From an uncultured Muribaculaceae bacterium (lineage in GTDB: Bacteria > Bacteroidota > Bacteroidia > Bacteroidales > Muribaculaceae), in the NCBI GenBank assembly GCA_944321705.1, contig CALUMG010000017.1, positions 1-49,395 on the forward strand: a DNA stretch of 49,395 bases, written 5' to 3'. Position 1 is the stretch's first letter; each line of letters starts with the position of its first letter. The position numbers were made by a program, and so were the translations under genes. This document shows, piece by piece, positions 45,798 to 49,395 of the stretch. The notes under the pieces are model-generated. The model was not told the origin of the DNA. It did no database searches and saw only the letters and a program-made list of their open reading frames with translations.

Positions 45798-46601
45798 ATG
45801 AAAAGAATTAACAAGCTATTTGTATTGACAGGTTGTATCGTCTGCTTGCTGATGGCTTCTTGCAATTCAAGCAAGAAGATCGTGTACTTGCAAGACATGG
45901 AACCCGGGGTGGATTACCCGATTGACGACAGGTATGAAGCCACTGTGCAATGTGACGACCGCCTGAGTATCACCGTAAGTTGCAAAAATCCCGAGCTGGC
46001 GATTCCGTTCAACATCTATGGAGGATTTTTCAAGTTGAGCGCCGATGGAAGCGTGTCATCTTCCGAAAGCGCGTCGAAGATGTCCGAGCAAGGATATCGT
46101 GTCGATGCCGAGGGATATATCGATTTCCCGATTCTCGGGAAGTTGCATGTAGCAGGATTGAAGGTGAGCGAAGTGCAGCAGTTGATCAAGGACAAGTTGA
46201 TTGAGGGCAGCTACATGAACGACCCGATGGTGTCGATAGAGTTCCTCAATTTCAGGTACACCGTGCTTGGAGCGGTGCCGCGCAACGGCACGTTCAATGT
46301 CGAGGGCGACCGCATCACGCTGCTCGAGGCCATTGCCAACGCCGGCGACTTGCAGGCTTCGGCACGCATCGACCGCGTGACGGTGATTCGCGAGGAAAAC
46401 GGCGAGCGCAAGATGTATGTCAACGACCTCAGGTCGAGGGACATTTTCGAGTCGCCTTGCTTCTACCTGCAACAGAACGATATCGTCTATGTCGTGCCTA
46501 AGTACAAGAAGAAGGACAACGAGGAGCGCGGCTGGCAGATTGCCACTACCCTCATCTCGGTTGCTTCGGTCGTGTGCACCATTATTTGGGCTACGAAATA
46601 A
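45798..46601 (+). CDS. Wza-like outer-membrane polysaccharide export lipoprotein
   Basis: This 267-aa protein has lipobox MASC with Cys at 22. A Poly_export domain begins at about 45 (YEATVQCDDRLSITVSCKNP), with AEGYIDFPILGKLHVAGLKV and an SLBB domain at about 155-235 (RYTVLGAVPRNGTFNVEGDR, TLLEAIANAGDL). The C-terminus has one hydrophobic span (IATTLISVASVVCTIIW). This is the short Bacteroidales form of Wza. It forms the export channel in complex with the Wzc-like protein encoded 33 nt downstream. Confidence 0.93.
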   Translation: MKRINKLFVLTGCIVCLLMASCNSSKKIVYLQDMEPGVDYPIDDRYEATVQCDDRLSITVSCKNPELAIPFNIYGGFFKLSADGSVSSSESASKMSEQGYRVDAEGYIDFPILGKLHVAGLKVSEVQQLIKDKLIEGSYMNDPMVSIEFLNFRYTVLGAVPRNGTFNVEGDRITLLEAIANAGDLQASARIDRVTVIREENGERKMYVNDLRSRDIFESPCFYLQQNDIVYVVPKYKKKDNEERGWQIATTLISVASVVCTIIWATK

Positions 46602-46634
46602 TTCCATCTTGAAATTAATTAACGTGTTTATCTG

Positions 46635-49022
46635 ATGAATAACAATTCAAACACCAACAAGTCGGACCAAGGCGTGAACTTGGTCGACATATTTGCCTAC
46701 TTCGTCTCGAAGTGGCAATGGTTCTTGATTTCAGTGCTGGTGTGCGGCGGCATTGCTTGGTACATGTATGCCAAGTCGCCGTTGGTTTACTATCGTTCGG
46801 CCACTGTAATCATCAAAGACCCGTCCAACAAGACTTCAACCGCCGGGCTGGACCGCTATGACAATTTCATCAACAAGGTGAACGTTGCCAACGAAATTCT
46901 CCAGTTCCGTTCCAAGCGGCTGATGCGTGAAGTGGTGAAGCGCATACATGCCGATGTCAACTATCGCATCGAGGACGGGTTGCGCTACAATGAGCTGTAC
47001 ACGTTGTCGCCTGTCGTGGTGAGCTTTGTCGACGACATGCCCGGAATGTACTTGTCGCTCACCGTCGAGCCGGTTGACAAGTCGACTGTCAAGGTGGCCG
47101 GCATGTCGGAAGAGAATCCCGACGCAGTCAGCACCATCGCGCTCAACGACACCGTCGAGGTGCGCAAGGGAATGCGCATGGTCGTTTCCCCGTCCAATTT
47201 CTACACCGACGAATGGACCGGGAAGAAGATAATCGTGCAGAAGTTGCCGCTTGAAGCCGTAGTGGCCTATTACAGGGGCATGTTCAGCGTCAAGCAGGAG
47301 ACCGAGGAATCCTCGATTCTCACCATGTCGATGCAAGACTTCTCGCCGTTGCGTGCCGAGGACATGCTCAACACCCTCATTACCGTCTACAACGAGGAGG
47401 CTATCAGGGACAAGAACCAAGTCGCCATCAACACGGCCGACTTCATCAACGAGCGGTTGATAATCATCGAGAACGAGCTGGGAAGCGTGGAAATGGACAT
47501 TGAATCGTTCAAGCGCAGCAACCAGATTCTCGACATCTCGTCGGCTGCCGGTCAGTACAGCGGCGAAGCGCAAAAGTACAATGCCGCCGCGCTCGAGCTG
47601 GAAACGCAATTGCGTCTTGCCAACTACATCAAGGAGTATCTTGTCGACCCGGTGAAGGAAGTGGACTTGATTCCGGCCAACACGGGTATCAGCGACATGA
47701 ACATCGAGTCGCAAATCAACATGTACAACACGGTGAAGCTGCGCCGCGACCGCCTTACCGACGACAGCAGCTCAAACAACCCCGTGGTGGAAGAGCTTAA
47801 CAACTCGCTCCGCTCGATGAGACAGACCATCATCCGTGCCGTCGACAACTACATCGTGAGCCTCGAAGTGAAGCTCAATGACGCGCAGAGCCGTGAAACG
47901 CGTGCCCAAAACCGCGTGATGTCGATACCGAAGAAGGAGCGCGACTTGCTTTCGATCGAGCGTCAACAGAAGGTCAAGGAATCACTTTACACCTTCTTGC
48001 TCAACCGTCGCGAGGAAAATGCTTTGTCGCAGGCCATGGCCGACAACAACGCCCGCGTGATCGACGCCGCCGACGGCAGCAACGCGCCTATTTCGCCGCA
48101 GCGCAACCGCATCCTGTTCATGGGTGTGCTCATCGGTCTTGTGCTGCCTGCTCTCGGATGCCTTGCCGCGCGTGCCCTCGACACTCGCGTGCATTCGCGC
48201 AAGGATGTGGAAGATGCGTTGAGCGTGCCGTTCCTTGGCGAAGTGCCTTTCGACAAGGATTTGTCAAAGTTGAGGGAGAAAGGCGAGCTGCCGTCGCCCG
48301 AAGAGAATTCCGACGGAGTGGTGGCCGAGTCGTTCCGCATCTTGCGCACCAACATGGCGTTCATGTCGCGTCGCGACCACAAGCAGCAGGTCATCACCTT
48401 CACTTCATTTAACGAGGGTGCCGGTAAGACGTTCATTTCCTATAATCTCGCCATGAGCCTCGTGCATGCCAAGAAGAGCGTCGTGCTTGTCGACCTCGAC
48501 ATCCGCAAGGGAACGTTGAGCCATTACTTTGGCAAGCGCAAGAGGGGTGTCACCAATTTCCTTGTCGATTCCTCGATCAAGGTTGACGATGTTATCGAGC
48601 ATGAGAACGGAGTGGACGTGATCACTGCTGGCTCGTCGGCTCCTAACCCGGCCGAGTTGCTGATGGACAGCCGTCTTGACGAGCTCATCGATGAGTTGCG
48701 CAAGCGGTATGACTACGTTGTCATCGACAGCGTGCCGGTGGGAATCGTGGCCGATGCTTCTATTACCAACCGCTTTGTCGACCTCACCGTGTTTGTGATG
48801 CGTGCCGGCCGTCTCGACCGTCGCCAGTTGCCCGATGTGGAGAAGCTATACACCGAGGGCAAGTTGCGCAACATGTCGGTCGTGCTTAACGGCGTGAACC
48901 CGAAACGCCATGGTTACGGCTATGGATATGGTTACGGCTATGGATATGGTTACGGGTACGGTTATGGCTACGGCTATGGTTATGGCTACGGTTACGGCAA
49001 CAAGAAAAAGAAGAAATCGTGA
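46635..49022 (+). CDS. Wzc-like tyrosine kinase/chain-length regulator with a Gly-Tyr repeat tail
   Basis: This 795-aa protein has a Wzz domain with a first membrane span (about 24-44, WQWFLISVLVCGGIAWYMY). A long periplasmic coiled region with GNVR-type segment (SIERQQKVKESLYTFLLNRR) and a second span (about 497-520) follow. The cytoplasmic BY-kinase has Walker A SFNEGAGKT (591-599), Walker A' VVLVDLDIRKG and Walker B YVVIDSVPVG. The tail at 760-787 consists of 14 Gly-Tyr pairs, then GN and five Lys. Autophosphorylation of a C-terminal Tyr cluster regulates chain length and export in this family. The tail is a repetitive version of that cluster. It is the last gene of the operon in the window. 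Confidence 0.94.
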   Translation: MNNNSNTNKSDQGVNLVDIFAYFVSKWQWFLISVLVCGGIAWYMYAKSPLVYYRSATVIIKDPSNKTSTAGLDRYDNFINKVNVANEILQFRSKRLMREVVKRIHADVNYRIEDGLRYNELYTLSPVVVSFVDDMPGMYLSLTVEPVDKSTVKVAGMSEENPDAVSTIALNDTVEVRKGMRMVVSPSNFYTDEWTGKKIIVQKLPLEAVVAYYRGMFSVKQETEESSILTMSMQDFSPLRAEDMLNTLITVYNEEAIRDKNQVAINTADFINERLIIIENELGSVEMDIESFKRSNQILDISSAAGQYSGEAQKYNAAALELETQLRLANYIKEYLVDPVKEVDLIPANTGISDMNIESQINMYNTVKLRRDRLTDDSSSNNPVVEELNNSLRSMRQTIIRAVDNYIVSLEVKLNDAQSRETRAQNRVMSIPKKERDLLSIERQQKVKESLYTFLLNRREENALSQAMADNNARVIDAADGSNAPISPQRNRILFMGVLIGLVLPALGCLAARALDTRVHSRKDVEDALSVPFLGEVPFDKDLSKLREKGELPSPEENSDGVVAESFRILRTNMAFMSRRDHKQQVITFTSFNEGAGKTFISYNLAMSLVHAKKSVVLVDLDIRKGTLSHYFGKRKRGVTNFLVDSSIKVDDVIEHENGVDVITAGSSAPNPAELLMDSRLDELIDELRKRYDYVVIDSVPVGIVADASITNRFVDLTVFVMRAGRLDRRQLPDVEKLYTEGKLRNMSVVLNGVNPKRHGYGYGYGYGYGYGYGYGYGYGYGYGYGYGNKKKKKS
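48912..48995 (+). repeat. In-frame (Gly-Tyr)14 coding repeat in the Wzc-like gene
   Basis: Fourteen six-base units GGN TAY in a row. Codons for Gly and Tyr vary, with an 18-nt sub-repeat (GGTTACGGCTATGGATAT) present twice at the start. Unit number could change by slippage or recombination without breaking the frame. Confidence 0.9.
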
Positions 49023-49113
49023 CCCATTAGTCGAATGTGAGGGTTTGGCGAATGGATTTATGCTGGTTCACGGAGACGCTTCGTGAGATGTTTTGCCGGA
49101 TTTCTCGATGGAA

Positions 49114-49395
49114 TGTAGAGACGCGATTCATCGCGTCTCGAATACAGTGACGATTGCAAATGAATCCGCAATGCAGGTTTATTGTAGAGACGCGATTTAT
49201 CGCGTCTCGAATACAGTGACGATTGCAAATGAAACCGCAATGCAGGTTTATTGTAGAGACGCGATTCATCGCGTCTCGAATACAGTGACGATTGCAAATG
49301 AATCCGCAATGCAGGTTCATTGTAGAGACGCGATTTATCGCGTCTCGAATACAGTGACGATTGCAAATGAAACCGCAATGCAGGTTTATTGTAGA
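49114..49395. repeat. Array of 69-bp repeats with an internal palindrome
   Basis: Units start at 49114, 49183, 49252 and 49321, with a fifth begun at 49390 and cut by the window end. Each holds a 10-bp perfect inverted repeat (GAGACGCGAT, two-base loop, ATCGCGTCTC) preceded by TGTA. Then follows a conserved spacer reading AATACAGTGACGATTGCAAA onward. Odd and even units differ consistently (loop TC versus TT; AATCCGC versus AAACCGC), so the true period is 138 bp. The 91 bp between the Wzc stop and the array hold a short imperfect hairpin only. Translated frames across the array are chance. Confidence 0.92.

Noticed and set aside
49027..49378. Two minus-strand ORFs with 23-residue repeats
   Set aside because: The 69-bp period is divisible by three, so the repeat array stays open in several frames; no start region or family similarity.
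49114..49395. CRISPR array
   Set aside because: The whole 69-bp unit repeats, with no unique spacers and no cas genes nearby.

Overview
The window comes from a member of the Bacteroidales (Bacteroidota). The evidence is a SusC/SusD polysaccharide-utilisation locus next to a hybrid two-component-type regulator, an UpxY-like (NusG-family) antiterminator at the head of a surface-polysaccharide operon, lipoproteins with Cys followed by acidic residues, and several promoters matching the Bacteroidetes -7 motif TAnnTTTG. A Muribaculaceae/Prevotellaceae/Bacteroides-like gut organism fits, but the genus cannot be fixed from sequence alone.

Region 1 (1-10140) is a low-GC, mobile-looking defence island. 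It holds the C-terminal part of an Eco57I-type methylase/restriction protein and a minus-strand trio: a RloA-like AAA ATPase, a 152-aa partner, and an unlisted 57-aa protein whose start codon sits in an (AT)18 repeat. Decayed pieces follow: an AlbA_2/RecG-like gene and a tyrosine integrase. A plus-strand operon comes next: a frameshifted XRE regulator, an EcoRI-family adenine methyltransferase, DinD, a DUF262-HNH nuclease, two small membrane proteins and a DUF6414-like protein. A second AlbA_2 fragment, the N-terminal part, closes the island.

Region 2 (10151-24266) is a small polysaccharide-utilisation locus. A kinase-less HTCS-like regulator is read on the minus strand. Divergent from it are susC, susD, a SusE/F-like surface lipoprotein and a GH51-like glycosidase. 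A convergent two-gene operon encodes a DUF362 ferredoxin-type protein and a two-domain esterase, an alpha/beta hydrolase fused to an SGNH hydrolase. A strong bidirectional terminator separates the two units.

Region 3 (about 24640-49022) is one long plus-strand exopolysaccharide/capsule operon with gaps mostly under 70 nt and many 4-nt overlaps. It opens with a leader carrying CTCTT-n3-AAGAG elements and an UpxY-like antiterminator. Then come a Wzx-type flippase, eleven glycosyltransferases (seven GT2, one GT-D/DUF1792, three GT4), an F420-hydrogenase-beta-like Fe-S protein paired with a polysaccharide pyruvyl transferase, an acyltransferase and a Wzy-like polymerase. The last GT4 is fused to a PqqD-like domain and is directly followed by a PF14907-type nucleotidyltransferase and an HprK-like kinase, the most unusual module in the window. 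The operon ends with Wza-like and Wzc-like export/kinase genes. No initiating sugar-phosphate transferase or nucleotide-sugar synthesis genes are present here. The window closes in an array of 69-bp palindromic repeats that runs off the end.
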